From NCBI GenBank assembly GCA_030765065.1, contig CM060983.1, forward strand, positions 48,420,067 to 48,484,066: a stretch of DNA of 64,000 nt. The letters are read 5' to 3'. Shown here in pieces: positions 43,021 through 54,284 of this stretch. The stretch comes from Deroplatys truncata (taxonomy: Eukaryota; Arthropoda; Insecta; Mantodea; Mantidae). Every line of letters begins with the position of its first letter. Position 1 is the stretch's first letter. Position numbers and translations under genes: made by a program. The notes beneath the pieces were generated by a model. That model was not told where the DNA came from. It worked only from the letters and a program-made list of their open reading frames with translations, and searched no databases.

Positions 43021-43404
43021 GTCAGATATGAGTTTTCATGAGGAAAGAAATATTTTAATAATTTTAAGCTGCTACTGTAGTTGCAAAACTTAGCAAGGAA
43101 AGCGCCAGCTGCGAAAGTTTGGAAACCATTGATTTATGAGAATAGTAATAATTGTTTCACCAATTTTGAAGGGTGCAAATGAAAATTGAGCAGCTTTAAA
43201 ACTAGCACTATAAGGCTGTACATAATATTAACAACATAAATGCATCAATTCCTTAAAAGAAAACATACTAAACTGTCAATTAAACGCAAAACAAGGGTGT
43301 TCCATGTACTCGGAAATACTGAAATGGCAAACCTGCTTTAATGTTTTGCTTTTAAACGTTTATTTGACAAAACTTAAACCTGTAAAGTACAAATACATGC
43401 TACA
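43021..43404. other. Unassigned sequence
   Basis: AT-rich. No recognisable feature. Confidence 0.3.
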
Positions 43405-43757
43405 CGGGTTACATTCGCATGACTTTCTCTACTTTGTATCTTTATTTTTATATACGTTCTTCAAACTATTCTTACAAAAGCTTATTTTCCTATCTACTTT
43501 ACGTAAATCGAAATAAACGTGTGCATAAATAGTTTCAATACTCAATTCGTTATAGGTAGAAGGGGGGCACAGGTGACCGAAGCGATAGTCAAATGTTTAA
43601 TAGCGGGTCGTTATATGCTGGCCTTGAAATTCCACTCTTTCCAAACATTGCCAATAACAGTTGAATGAAGACAGCACTTAACAGAAAACTATTGAACACT
43701 TCCAACCAATAATGACAGAAAAAGTTGTTTTAAATAATTGCATGTTTTAAAGAGATC
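43405..43757 (+). mobile_element. Family X 5' half, old
   Basis: TTACATTCGCATGACTTTCT at the 5' end, ending at ATTGCATGTTTTAAAGAGAT-CTA, where a reverse X copy is inserted in the following T-run. Confidence 0.75.
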
Positions 43758-43766
43758 TATTTTTTT

Positions 43767-44706
43767 ACTTTCTCTACTACGTATAGTAAGTAGGGGAAGT
43801 ATTGTATTCCACCCAAAACTTTTGATGTCGAGATTTTGCCAGAAATACATGTTTTGAGGCCCCTGAATAAAAAAATCTGATGTCTTACACTCACATGACC
43901 TTCTCTACTCTTGTACGAACTATTTTTACAAACGCTTATTCTCCATACGCTTCATGTTAATCGAGATGTTAAACTTATTGCTAATTTTCTTGTAGATGTA
44001 AGGGGAATATGGTAGTTTTAAGCGATAGTCAAATATTTTAAGAGCTGGTTGCCATGTGGAGTATTCCATTCTCCTTGCATTACCAGGACAAAAAAAATGA
44101 ATAACAAATTTGAGAAAAAGTATAAGCATTCGAAAATTTAAGGGAATAACAAGCAATATCTCGAAAATCGTTCACTCAAAAAAAAGTATGTGACAAATTG
44201 TGTATTTTAACGCGATCTATATTTTTTGTGTAGTAAACTTTTGTCAATCTCTTATGGATTACCAGTTATGCAAACATCGTTCACGATGAAGAATACTTTT
44301 GGATACATTCCCAAAAATTCAAGATATACATTTCATTTGTCATGAAAATATCTTAAACATATGATATTTTAATCAAAATAGTTAGAGCCATTTTTGAAAA
44401 AATTAAAATTTTCGAAAAATGTTCCATGTAAACGGTAATATGGGGTCGGGGATTTTCTTGAAAACCTTCGTGTCGCATCTCTGGAAGATACTGAACCTAA
44501 ATACCAAGTTTGGTGTTTATCCGACCGTTCGTTTCTGAGTTATGCTGTTCACAGACACACACACACACACACACACGAGCATGTTTCCAAAAATGCTTTT
44601 TTTTGGATTCAGGGGGTCTCAAAACATATATTTCCGGTGAAATCTCGGTATCGAATTTTTGGGTAGTGGAGAAAGTAAAAAAACATTTTTAGAAAAAGGT
44701 GTATGA

Positions 44707-44745
<39 letters not shown>

Positions 44746-45397
44746 TGTGAACAGCATAACTAAAAACGAACAGTCGGATAAACGCCAAACTTGGTATTTA
44801 GGTTCAGTATCTTTCAAAGATGCGATACAAAGATTTTCAAGAAAATCCTCCCACTCTAAGCTACCCTTTACATTGAACATTTTTGGAAAGTTTTGATTTT
44901 CTCAAAAATGGTTCTAACGATTTTGATTAAAATATCATATATTTAAGATATTTTCCATGACAAATAAAATGCATATCTTGAATTTTCTGGGAATATCTCC
45001 AAAACTATTCTTCATTGTGAACGACTTTTGCATAACTGGTAAACCGTAAGAGATAGAAAAATTGTTCTACACAAAAAAATGTAGATCTTGTTAAAACACA
45101 TAATTTGTCACTTTTTTGTTGACTGAACCATTTCTGAGATATTCTTTGTTATTTGTTTGAATTTTCCAATACTTGAACTTTTTCTTAAATGGGAATTTAT
45201 TACTCGTTTTTTGTCCTGGACATACAAAGAGAATGAAATACTCCACATAGCAACCAGGTCCCCTTGCATCGATAAGAAAATTAGCAATAAGATAGTTTCT
45301 GCAAACGTTTATCTCGACGAACATGAAGTAGATGGAGAATAAATGTTTGTAAAATAGTTTGAACAAGAGTAGAGATAGGTGAGTGCAACACATCAGA
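43767..45397 (-). mobile_element. Family X copy, reverse, split by a forward copy
   Basis: The 3' end piece (43767-43868) reads ACTTTCTCTACTACGTATAG to GGCCCCTGAAT. The rest (44682-45397) begins ACATTTTTAGAAAAAGGTG, carries a long GT tract (44711-44743) and ends GTGCAACACATCAGA. The two pieces are contiguous at the CCTGAAT-A(n)-CATTTTTAG site after the forward copy is removed. Confidence 0.87.
43876..44676 (+). mobile_element. Family X copy, forward, nested in a reverse copy
   Basis: TCTGATGTCTTACACTCACA to GGTAGTGGAGAAAGT. It has lost about 35 nt just before the 3' end (GGTGGAATACAATAC through the palindrome). CA tract at 44556-44575. It sits in the A-run of the reverse X copy. Confidence 0.88.
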
Positions 45398-45799
45398 TTT
45401 TTTTGTTTTGTTTTTTGTTCATTTTATATGCCACCTTTAACATCTAGAGTCATATCGGAGGCTTTGCCTTTGGAATAATTCCTCATCGGCAATGATGTTG
45501 ATTTGTTTACTTTTATATTAATCTTTAGGTTTGTTTACTTTGGAGTTTCTATTTAAACATCAATTTCACAGACACACATTTACATTCACACTCATACCTC
45601 CAGACTCTCTACGTATAGAAGAAAAAACTCGTAAACCACATAAGAATATAAAACAAAATATTAACATTATTGTTTTAATAGTTTATAATAAAACATTGGT
45701 CTTGTAAACCAAAAATAAGAATAAATTAGCTTTAAAATTTCAAAGGAAAGAAAATTTATCATTAATTTCCATGGGGAACATTAATGGCTAAAGAAAAGT
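45398..45799. other. Unassigned sequence
   Basis: AT-rich. It starts with a G/T-run that may be a remnant of the target T-tract. Confidence 0.3.
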
Positions 45800-45886
45800 T
45801 CTCATCCTCGAGCCGGGAATCTACCCGGGACCTTTGGATTTGAAGCCTAGCATGCTAACTACCAGATCATAGAGGCAGTCCTGCAT
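45800..45886 (-). repeat. tRNA-derived SINE head
   Basis: Minus strand: ATGATCTGGTAGTTAGCATG (A box) and CGGGTAGATTCCCGGCTCGA (B box), with tRNA-like spacing. No SINE body is evident. Confidence 0.55.
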
Positions 45887-45902
45887 CTCTGTGCAGTAAG
45901 CT

Positions 45903-46427
45903 TGGTCTATCTTTTATGGTTTACTAGCGGTATAAAATTATACAAAATCATTCCGAATAAAATATTTTCGCAACCTACTCACAGAAAATGCAATATACAC
46001 ATTCTCTTCTTCTTTCTCTTCTTCTATCTTCAAGGATTAGGCCAATCACTTGCATCAAACCACCTCTTGCGAAATCTACCGAAACTTCTTATCAACTTTG
46101 GTAATATATCATTTGGCATTCTTATCTTATAAAATTGAATTTGTGTTGCTTTTCTGTATTTTTTTTCCTTCTTCAAGTTCTAATTGTCCACAATTGGTTT
46201 GAACATTTTGTTAGTATGTAAATATCTTAAATATATGGCATTTTAATCAAAATATTAGAGCCATTTTTGAGAAAATTAAAATAATTATAAAAAGAAGTAT
46301 ATCATCTAAAGAGTAGTTGATGTAAGGGATTTTCTAGAAAATATTATATTGCATCTTTGGAATATACTGAACTTAAACACCAACTTTGGTATTTATTAAA
46401 CATTTTTGTTTTGCAGTTATGCTGTTT

Positions 46428-46489
<62 letters not shown>

Positions 46490-46622
46490 GCGGACCTGTT
46501 TCTAAAAATTCTCTGCTTTGATTCAGGGCTTCAAAATTTTATTTCTGGAGAAATCTGAATATCAAATTTTTGGGTTCAATACAATACTTCCTCTACCTAC
46601 TGGGTATGTGGCAGAAATTGTA
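45903..46622 (+). mobile_element. Family X copy, 5'-truncated, with a 200-nt insert
   Basis: Begins TGGTCTATCTTTTATGGTTT, in mid-element. At 45998-46200 an unrelated pyrimidine-rich insert starts (TCTTCTTCTTTCTCTTCTTC). The X order then resumes with GTAAATATCTTAAATATATG. The dinucleotide site is (CT)n(CA)n at 46430-46487. The 3' end is ACTGGGTATGTGGCAGAAA. Confidence 0.78.
46430..46487. repeat. (CT)n(CA)n microsatellite
   Basis: About 13 CT units followed by about 16 CA units at the family X dinucleotide site. Confidence 0.9.
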
Positions 46623-47599
46623 ACAAAAGTATCCTTTTTGGCTTTTGATCAAAATCTCACCCATGGCTCTCTTTAATCCAGAATTTTAAAAATTAAAGAA
46701 GAAACAACCAGCATAGTGGCCTCAGATCGTTCGCTGTATATCCTATCATTTCAGTAACTTTTGTGCTTTTTAGAACTGTATCTTCTTGCCGTTCGCCTCA
46801 AGAACGTGCCCAACTTATATGCTATGCTTTGGAATCTTAAGTCAGAACTAGCTCGTGTGCACAAAATGAAAGAGTTTAATATATTTTGAAAGACGTTCGG
46901 TGATTTCAAGGGCACATTATGATGTAAAAGCTGGAGACTTCGATGCGCGTATAAGACCCGAACTTATAGATGTATAAAGGCATGTGTTAAGGTGCGGTTT
47001 TAGCCAGTAGTTATATAAAGCTGGTGATGTCAAGGTTAGCAGGAACTAGAAGGGCAGCCAGGCAATCTGAAGAATCGCTCCTGACGGTACAGAAAGCATT
47101 CTCCAAGTTTGGAGACACACTTAAGGTGATATAAGAAATGCAAACCTGAATCAAGGGTCATTTTTCTAAGTGTCGGGGACATAACAGCACTCGTAAATCA
47201 TGTGACGCAATTGTCCTATTTATATGAACTACTTCAGAATCCGGTAGCACTGATATTACATTTGCATAATCTATTCTCTTCGATTTTTATAATGTTGCCG
47301 ACATCTTAATGGAGGAACAAAAACATTTATGTGATACATTAATACGACTTTCTCTACCAACGGAAAATTCACATTACAGAATGGATATAAAAAGTGATTC
47401 TTCCATTCACTTTACGTTACTCACGATATATTTTTTGTTAAAACACGTGGAAACAGCATTCAAATTCTTATGCGTGGTAACATGCTCTTGCGTTGGAAAA
47501 AAAGTGAGAAAAGGCAAGAATCGTGACCATTTGGTGAAGCTTAGGAAGAACGTTCTAAAATTACTACACAGTTATTTCGAAAGGAAAAAAGGAAAAAAC
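46623..47599. other. Unassigned sequence
   Basis: Nearly 1 kb without recognised elements. The frame at 47309-47614 is lysine-rich and of low complexity at its end, has no known motif, and I do not accept it as a gene. Confidence 0.35.
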
Positions 47600-48299
47600 G
47601 AAAGAAAAAAATGATAAAGTGTGTATTTTAATGAGCTCTGTGCTTTTTCTTGTAGCAAAAGTTTATCTGCTAAGATTTGTTTGTTAGTAAAAAATTACAC
47701 AAACTTCACTCAAATAAGACAGACTTTATAGGCTGTTCAGAAAGATTTCTAATATGTATTTTATTAGTCATACAAATATCCTATACAAAACCAAATCCAT
47801 GGATCCCCGGTTCGATTCCAGGAATTTTTCTTTGGCCCTAGAGTCTAGAAATATGAGCGAGAGTGTAAAAGTGTGTGTGAACTTAATGTCTATAAATAAA
47901 ATCCAATATAAACAAACCAAAGATACACAAGTGAATATAATTGCCGATGAGCAATTCTTTCCAAACGCAAAGCCGCAGATATGACTTTAGAAGTTAATTG
48001 CAGTATATAAATGGGGAAAAATATCTTACACATTAAGTTATTTTAATCAAAATCGTTAGATTAGTTTTTGAGGAAATACAGATTGTCCATGTAAAGGATA
48101 GTCTGGGATGGGGGGGGATTTTCCTGAACATCTTCGTGTTGTGTCTTTGAATTTAAATTGTGTTTTTGCAGTTCTCTCTCTCTCTCTCCCTCTCTCTCTC
48201 TCCCTCACATACACACACGCAAACGATTTCTAAACATTGCTTATTTGGGTTCAGTGATCCTCAAAACATGTATTTTCGATGAACTCTGGGTATCTAATC

Positions 48300-49190
48300 A
48301 CTTTCTCTACTACTTATAGTAAGTAGGGGAAGTATTGTATTCCACCCAAAAATTCGATACCGAGGTTTCACGGAAATATATGTTTTGAGTCCCCTGAATC
48401 CAAAAAAAACATTTTTGGAAACATGTCCATGTGTCTGTGTGTGTGTCTGTGAACAGCATAACTCAAAAACGAACAGTCGGATAAACACCAAACTTGGTAT
48501 TTAGGTTCAGTATCTTCCAGAGATGCGACACGAAAGTTTTCAAGAAAATTACCTCACCCCAGACTACCCTTTACATGGAACATTTTTCAAACATTTTAAT
48601 TTTCTCAGAAATGGCTCTGGCGATTTTTATTAAAATATCATATATTTAAGATACATTCATGACAAATAAAATGTATATCTTGAATTTTCTGGGAATGTCT
48701 CCAAAAGTATTCTTCATTGTGAACGACTTTTGCATAACTGGTAAAACCTAAGAGATAGACAAAGTGTTACTACACAAAAATTTAGATCGCGTTAAAATAC
48801 ACAATTTATGTGATATACATTTTTTTATTGAGTGAACCATTTTCGAGATATTGCTTGTTATTCCCTTAAATTTTTCAATATTTATTTTCTCAAATGGGAA
48901 TTCTTATTCATTTTTTTGTCTTGGATATGCAAAGAGTATTAATCTGTGGCAAAGGGAATGGTGCTGCACCTAGCAACCAGCTATTAAGAGATACGTATGT
49001 GCTTAAAGGCTACTGTATTTCTATATTGCCCTTGTAAATATATATTCTCCTTACATCTACAAGAAAATTAGCAATAAGATAGCGTCTGCAAATGTTTATC
49101 TCGATTAACATGAAGTAGATGGAGAATAAGCGTTTGTAAAAAATAGTTTGTACAAGAGTAGAGAAGGTCATGTGAGTGTAACACATCAGA
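48300..49190 (-). mobile_element. Family X copy, reverse, complete, part of a composite insertion
   Basis: ACTTTCTCTACTACTTATAG to GTGTAACACATCAGA, with the GGCAAAGGGAATGGTGCTGC block. Its 5' end abuts another X fragment across a T-run, as at 27405. Confidence 0.9.
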
Positions 49191-49197
49191 TTTTTTT

Positions 49198-49416
49198 ATT
49201 GTAACTAGACATGCAAACAGAATGGAATGCGGCACATAGCAACCAGCTCTTAAAAGATTTGACTATCGCTTAAAGCCTACCATACGCACCTTGCACCTAC
49301 AAGAAAATTAGCAATAAGATTAACATCTCGATTATCATGAAGCATATGGAGAATAAGCGTTTGTAAGAATAGTTTGTACAATAGTAGAGAAATTCATGTG
49401 AGTGTAACACATCAGA
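49198..49416 (-). mobile_element. Family X 5' quarter, reverse, part of a composite insertion
   Basis: Runs from GACATGCAAACAGAATGGAA to the 5' end GTGTAACACATCAGA. The rest of this copy is absent. It belongs to the subfamily without the GGTGCAGCACC block, different from the complete copy joined to it. Confidence 0.85.
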
Positions 49417-49460
49417 TTTTATTTTTGCTGGAATACAACACACTGTAGGCGTGCAAAAAC

Positions 49461-50353
49461 TCTGTTGTAAACGGTACGTTATGAATTCGTGCGGGTAATA
49501 ATAAGTGATGAGAGAGGTGAGAAAAGAGAGGAGCGCATAGTTGCGCATCCATTGGTCTTTCTAAATAAAAACCATTATAAAGGAAATTTATTACAAATTT
49601 AAGCATTTTCAATTAAGATTACCTGTAGCATACACGTTTCATTTTAAAACTAACATTGTGATGCACAGCAAAGCATCAAGAAGAGAATTCGTATGAGTTG
49701 TTTTGTGCAGAGAATTTATAGCAATGAATGAATATAAAACCAAAGTCGTGCTAAAAGCCTGAACATGAACTGGCTACTGGAACTAACTAGCGAGGGCAAT
49801 AAATTCACTTCCAGTGAACACAGGCAATGGCCTGAATAATCCCAAACCAGAGCAACTGACCTTTTAAAAACACACTATAACTCAGCAAGAGAATGTTGCT
49901 TGCATTTCTACATTTCTCACTCCGTGAACTGGAAAAATGTGCAGTGCTGCAAGAATGCCGTTCTCTATAGAGCTTTAAATTTCCCAGTCTTTCTACAAGC
50001 AAGTTCAAGACTTTTCCTTCCCGGTATTCTGGCTGGAATTGAATTTATTAATGCAAATTTTGTTAAAAGGTAATCATCAGAGGAAGTTAGCATCAAGTTA
50101 TTTACACTCAAACTATTATAACTACAAAGAAAGCAAAACGACAGAGGCCAAGGGTCACTGACAGGCAGGAAAAACCGGTCCGAGTGCTGTCAGCAAATAC
50201 TAAAAGGCTGTACTAGGGGTGGAAGATGGTTTGTTATATGAGACCTCCCTGCCTATAATCCAGTTACACTTCAATCTTATTTCCTTCCGTCCTGATTTTA
50301 ATGCTTAGAAACCTCTATGCTTGGTAATCATAGTTAAGCTTCTGTTTAAAAAA
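49461..50353. other. Unassigned sequence
   Basis: About 0.9 kb with no recognised element or coding motif. It ends in the A-tract of the next X insertion. Confidence 0.35.
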
Positions 50354-51078
50354 TCTGATGTGTTACACTCACATGACTTTTTCTACTCTTGTACAAACTA
50401 TTTTTACAAACGCTTATTTTCCATATGCTTCATGTTAATCGAGATATCGAGATGTTAACCTTATTGCTAATTTTCTTGTAGATGCAAGGGGAATTGGTAG
50501 GTTTTAAGCGATAGTCAAATATTGTAAGAGATGGTTGCTATGTGGAGTATTCCATTCTCTTTGTATTACCAGGACAAAAAAAAATGTATAACGAATTCCC
50601 ATTTGAGAAAAAGTATAAGTATTGGAAAATTTAAGGGAATAACAAGGAATATCTCGAAAATGGTTCACTCAACAACAAAAAATGTATGTGACATAAATTG
50701 TGCATTTTAACGCGATCTACATTTTTTGTGTAGTAAAATTTTGTCAATCTCTTATGGTTTATCAGTTATGCAAAATTCGTTCACAATGAAGAATAATTTT
50801 GGAGACATTCCCAGAAAATTCGAGATATACATTTCATTTGTCATGAAAATATCTTAAACATATGATATTTTAAACAAAATCGTTAGAACCATTTTTGTGA
50901 AAATTATAATTTTCAAAAAATGTTCCATGTAAAGGGAAATTTGGGGTGTAGGGATTTTATTGAGAACCTTCGTGTCGCATCTCTGGAAGATACTGAACCT
51001 AAATACCAAGTTTGGTGTTTATCCGACTGTTCGTTTCTGAGTTATGCTGTTCACAGACACACACATACGCACACGCGT

Positions 51079-51118
<40 letters not shown>

Positions 51119-51190
51119 GGACATATTTCCAAAAAATCGAATTTTTGGGTGGAATACAATACTTCCCTACTTACTATACGTAGTAGAGAA
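50354..51190 (+). mobile_element. Family X copy with deletion before the 3' end
   Basis: TCTGATGTGTTACACTCACA to ACGTAGTAGAGAAAAAT. A segment of about 55 nt (normally TGCTTTTTTTGGATTCAGG through GAAATCTCGG) is missing between CCAAAAA and TCGAATTTTTGGG. Long CA tract at 51055-51117. Confidence 0.9.
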
Positions 51191-51191
51191 A

Positions 51192-52262
51192 AATGTTATT
51201 TGAAATAATTTGTATATTTTAAAGAGATCTACGTTTTTTGTGTGGTGCGTTTTCGTCTATAGCTTAACGTTTACCATCTAAGCAAGATTATATTAATTTT
51301 CTTCCGATTCAAGACGACTTGACAAGCTATTCCCAAAAATCAAGATATACATTTTTCTTTGTCTTATAAACATCTTTAATATATATTATTTTAAACAAAA
51401 TCGTTAAGAGCTATTTTTTTAGAAAATCAAACATTTCGATAAATGTTCCACGTAAGGGGAAGTTGGGATGGAGGAATTTCTTGAAAATCTTCGTGTCACA
51501 TCTTTGGAAGATAATGAGAATAAATACCAAGTTATTATCCGATTTTTCGTCTTTTAGTTATGCTCTTCACAGGCATGTACACATAAACACACTCCCACAC
51601 GGACCTTCTTCTAAAATTTTTTTTTTCGGTTTAGGGGCCTCAAAGCATATATCTCTGGTGAAATCTCGACATCAAATTTTTAGGTGGAATACAATAGCTA
51701 CCCTACTTACTATACGTAGTACCGAGAGGAATGGCTCAGGCGGTAACGTCTGTGGGAGTTCGGGAGTTCGTGGGTTCGATTCCCGTGGCCAACCTTCCTG
51801 ACCCATGGATTTTTTCGGGGTTTCTCCGGGTCGCTAGGCAAATGCTGGAAAGGTTCAGTACATCCCCGAATTTCCTGTCCCTTCATTTCACCTCCGTTCT
51901 CATTTCATTTGACGTTTCACCTGCTTGGTCTGTTTCAGGATTGAAAGTGTCGGCCGGAGTCTCGACGTTGCATAGCAGGGGAAAAGGGCGTTCTATGTAA
52001 CCCTTTGTCCCCCGGAATGGAGGCGGTCTCCAAGTCTAGGGGTCCCTCAGTAGGATGCGTGAACCTGCAGGGGGAGGGGAGCCAGTATCACCAGCTGCCA
52101 TCTGGGGAGTTTGAATCTGTAAAAGGTGACCATGCCGCCTGGTCCGGCCGCCCTTGTCTGCTCTCACCTCGTCAGAGGCTGAGGCACAAAAGATGTTGCA
52201 ATTCGAGGTGCTAAGTGCCCCTCCGTAACTATCCTACTCCTACTATACTTAGTAGAGAAAGT
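51192..52262 (+). mobile_element. Old family X copy, 5'-truncated, split by a SINE
   Basis: X blocks from ATTTGAAATAATTTGTATAT to CTACTTACTATACGTAGT (51720), resuming at 52242 with ACTATACTTAGTAGAGAAAG. The interruption is exactly one SINE plus a 12-nt target duplication placed in the 3' palindrome. Confidence 0.85.
51721..52241 (+). mobile_element. tRNA-derived SINE, family S1, copy 2
   Basis: Head ACCGAGAGGAATGGCTCAGG, B box GTGGGTTCGATTCCCGTGGC, then GGATTTTTTCGGGGTTTCTC and a body of about 430 nt, ending with TAACTATCCTACTCCT. Flanked by ACTATACGTAGT (51709-51720) and ACTATACTTAGT (52242-52253), a 12-nt target duplication with one mismatch. Same family as 15308-15822 and 61921-62412. The head shows the internal polymerase III promoter boxes. 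Confidence 0.92.
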
Positions 52263-52399
52263 AAAAATCATTTGGACGTAGCAAAACGGTTATGCACGTC
52301 CCTAACATCGAATGAATCTAATTTTGCTTTCCATTACACATCCGTTAAAGACAGTTTTCAACTTAAGTTAACGTGAAGATCCAACAATTCTTCAACGGA

Positions 52400-52620
52400 T
52401 TACCCTCCTCTCTACAAGCCAATGTCTTGGGTCAGTAGCCTGTCGAGGAGCAAGCAAACTCTGGATCATAGCATATCCAGGATGGACAATCACCCAATGC
52501 CTGGTATGGCCCAACCCCAACATTTGGGTAGCGACCGAGAAAAACCGCTAAAACACGTCGATCAGGTTGATCGGCCCCGGGGTTTGAACCCAACTAAATG
52601 GAGCTATCTAGGGTTGACTT
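52400..52620 (-). mobile_element. tRNA-derived SINE fragment, related to S1
   Basis: Minus strand: GTTGGGTTCAAACCCCGGGG (B box), then GCGGTTTTTCTCGGTCGCTA and CCCAAATGTTGGGGTTGGGC. The first part of the body resembles S1 (TTTTTC..GGTCGCTA..CAAATG). The A box region (GATAGCTCCATTTAG) is decayed. Confidence 0.6.
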
Positions 52621-53177
52621 AACATGTCTTAGGGCCCACTCACAGTGAAACTTGGACATAAGCATAACGCAAGCGTAGAAGGTTGTTCCATGTTATCTTA
52701 GCGCAGTGTTCACATTGACTGACATTGCCATAAACTTATAGGAGGAGTTAGGAGCAAGCAGACGTGGAGGCATCTGATAGCTGGAGCACAACACTGTAAG
52801 TGTGCCAAGTGAACCCTTTTTACTTCTTAGGACGAAGGGAAGAACCGAAAGGAGATCAGAACCGGATGACGATGTGCGCTAGTGAGGGCGGGTTCCTAGG
52901 AATTCCAACATGGCGCCAATCCTGACGCCGGCTAGCTGCCCAAGCTCCGCGCCATCGGGGATCCCATGGCAATCGAGACAGCTCCCAGGAAAGGAGAACC
53001 ATTAAATAGACCCACCAAACTCCAGAGAGAAATATTTCCAGAGTGCAAATTCCACCATCCTGGCGCAACACACGATGATTCTCACACAGGGCGCGTTTTT
53101 ATAGATTAAATAGTGTTCAACAAGCACGTGGGAGGGGGGAAAGGTGCCATTATGGGCGGGGATGGCGAACTACTTTC

Positions 53178-53212
53178 GTGCGGATAATACAAAGGGTTTG
53201 TATTATCCGCAC
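53178..53212. other. Perfect 16-bp inverted repeat with 3-nt loop
   Basis: GTGCGGATAATACAAA (53178-53193), GGG loop, TTTGTATTATCCGCAC (53197-53212). All 16 positions pair. Confidence 0.95.
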
Positions 53213-54196
53213 TCTGGTTTGGAATGGACAGTAGTTCAAGTGCCGCGCGGTCTCGCTGTAGGCTACAGTTCCTACTTTTCAATTGCGCTGTTAAAAGTTG
53301 CTAAATACTCATAATTTATAGCATTATAACTGAGAAGGGCTAAACATTTTGAATCAAACTGTCCAAACACCGTGTCTCTGCGATGTTTGGTTCTTTAGTT
53401 GTGTGTCAAACAGATATTTATGAGGGTTGCTGAAAGACTTTGACAATCATCAGCAGTGTTGTGTTTACGTTCGATCTATTTGCAACTACTTAGAGCAATT
53501 GATTTCTGAGATTAACAAAGTGAAGACGTGTCAACGTCAGTTCTTAATTTGTTGCTTGTAATTCACCCTTTAGACAGTGTATTTACACGCGAAAGTATTC
53601 TTCATATACGATTAAATTTAGTGTTATAAGTGTAGTGGTTTTAATTAAGTGTTTAACAATGATAAAAGCATGCCCTCTGGACTCCGCGTCAAGTGATTGG
53701 AGTGAATGTGTACGCTACACTGGCTGTATCTTGCTTCACGCTCACAAATCATCTGCCAACGCAACGCTCCTGCTGGCGCTTCATTGTTTGGATTATACCA
53801 ACATAACAAGCATGTTAACTGGACATGGGAAGCTGCGAACATATTATGGCGTATTGATAATTTGAGGGGTTACATTATCGTTCCTCGTTGTCATTATCAG
53901 ACACATTGTTGTTTACGTCCCTCTTGACTGGTAGCTTTGCTAGCCACGAGTAGTGGGGGACTATAGCGTCTGTCTCAGTTAGGATTCCGTGAGGAACGGA
54001 CCGCGTGTGTAAGCCGGGCTTTGGATCGTGCGGACATCTCCTCCCAACTTCCATTTTATAATGTAGGAACCCCAAACGGTTGGGAAATAAATCTAGGAAT
54101 GTGTGCGTAGGTTTGTGTTATGGATTTTGTACAGTAAAAACCCACGCCTTCCTCTTTCGGTCCTCCGCAGCCAAGCAAGTATACGCCCCCTCAATG

Positions 54197-54263
54197 TACG
54201 TGCTGGGTACTCAAAATTAATTTAATTTTTATGTGAACTTTCAGGCCATGTACCCAGCATGTA
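54197..54263. other. Inverted repeat near a LINE 3' end
   Basis: TACGTGCTGGGTAC (54197-54210) and GTACCCAGCATGTA (54250-54263) pair at 13 of 14 positions around a 39-nt AT-rich loop. Confidence 0.8.
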
Positions 54264-54284
54264 ACAATATTACCATCAATTTAA

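Larger units (their letters stand above)
47600..49460 (+). mobile_element. Old family X copy split by a SINE-like insert and a composite X insertion
   Basis: Left blocks (47610-47784) and 48020-48290 are consecutive X parts, the latter with (CT)n at 48175-48206. 47785-48019 is an insert that includes a B-box-like CCCCGGTTCGATTCCAGG. The copy stops at GGGTATCTAA (48298), and its 3' tail resumes at 49421 with TTTTTGCTGGAATACAACAC. The gap is filled by 48300-49416. Confidence 0.75.
52630..54280. other. Unassigned, relatively GC-rich non-repetitive stretch
   Basis: The longest stretch in the window without a recognised mobile element. It contains CG-rich segments (GATCCCATGGCAATCGAGAC; GTGCCGCGCGGTCTCGCTGT), a GGGCGGGG motif at 53154 and a perfect hairpin (53178-53212). 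Frames at 53635-53927 are open on both strands but carry no known motif and no consistent splice context. It could be a promoter or 5' region of a gene, but nothing shows it directly. Confidence 0.35.

Noticed and set aside
47309-47614. 101-residue frame ending in a lysine-rich tail
   Set aside because: No domain, AT-rich low-complexity end, and directly adjacent to an X copy. Probably chance.
53635-53927. Possible coding exon in the repeat-poor stretch
   Set aside because: Open on both strands and in two plus frames with no recognised motif, no codon-pattern preference I can judge, and no matching splice phase with the host exons.
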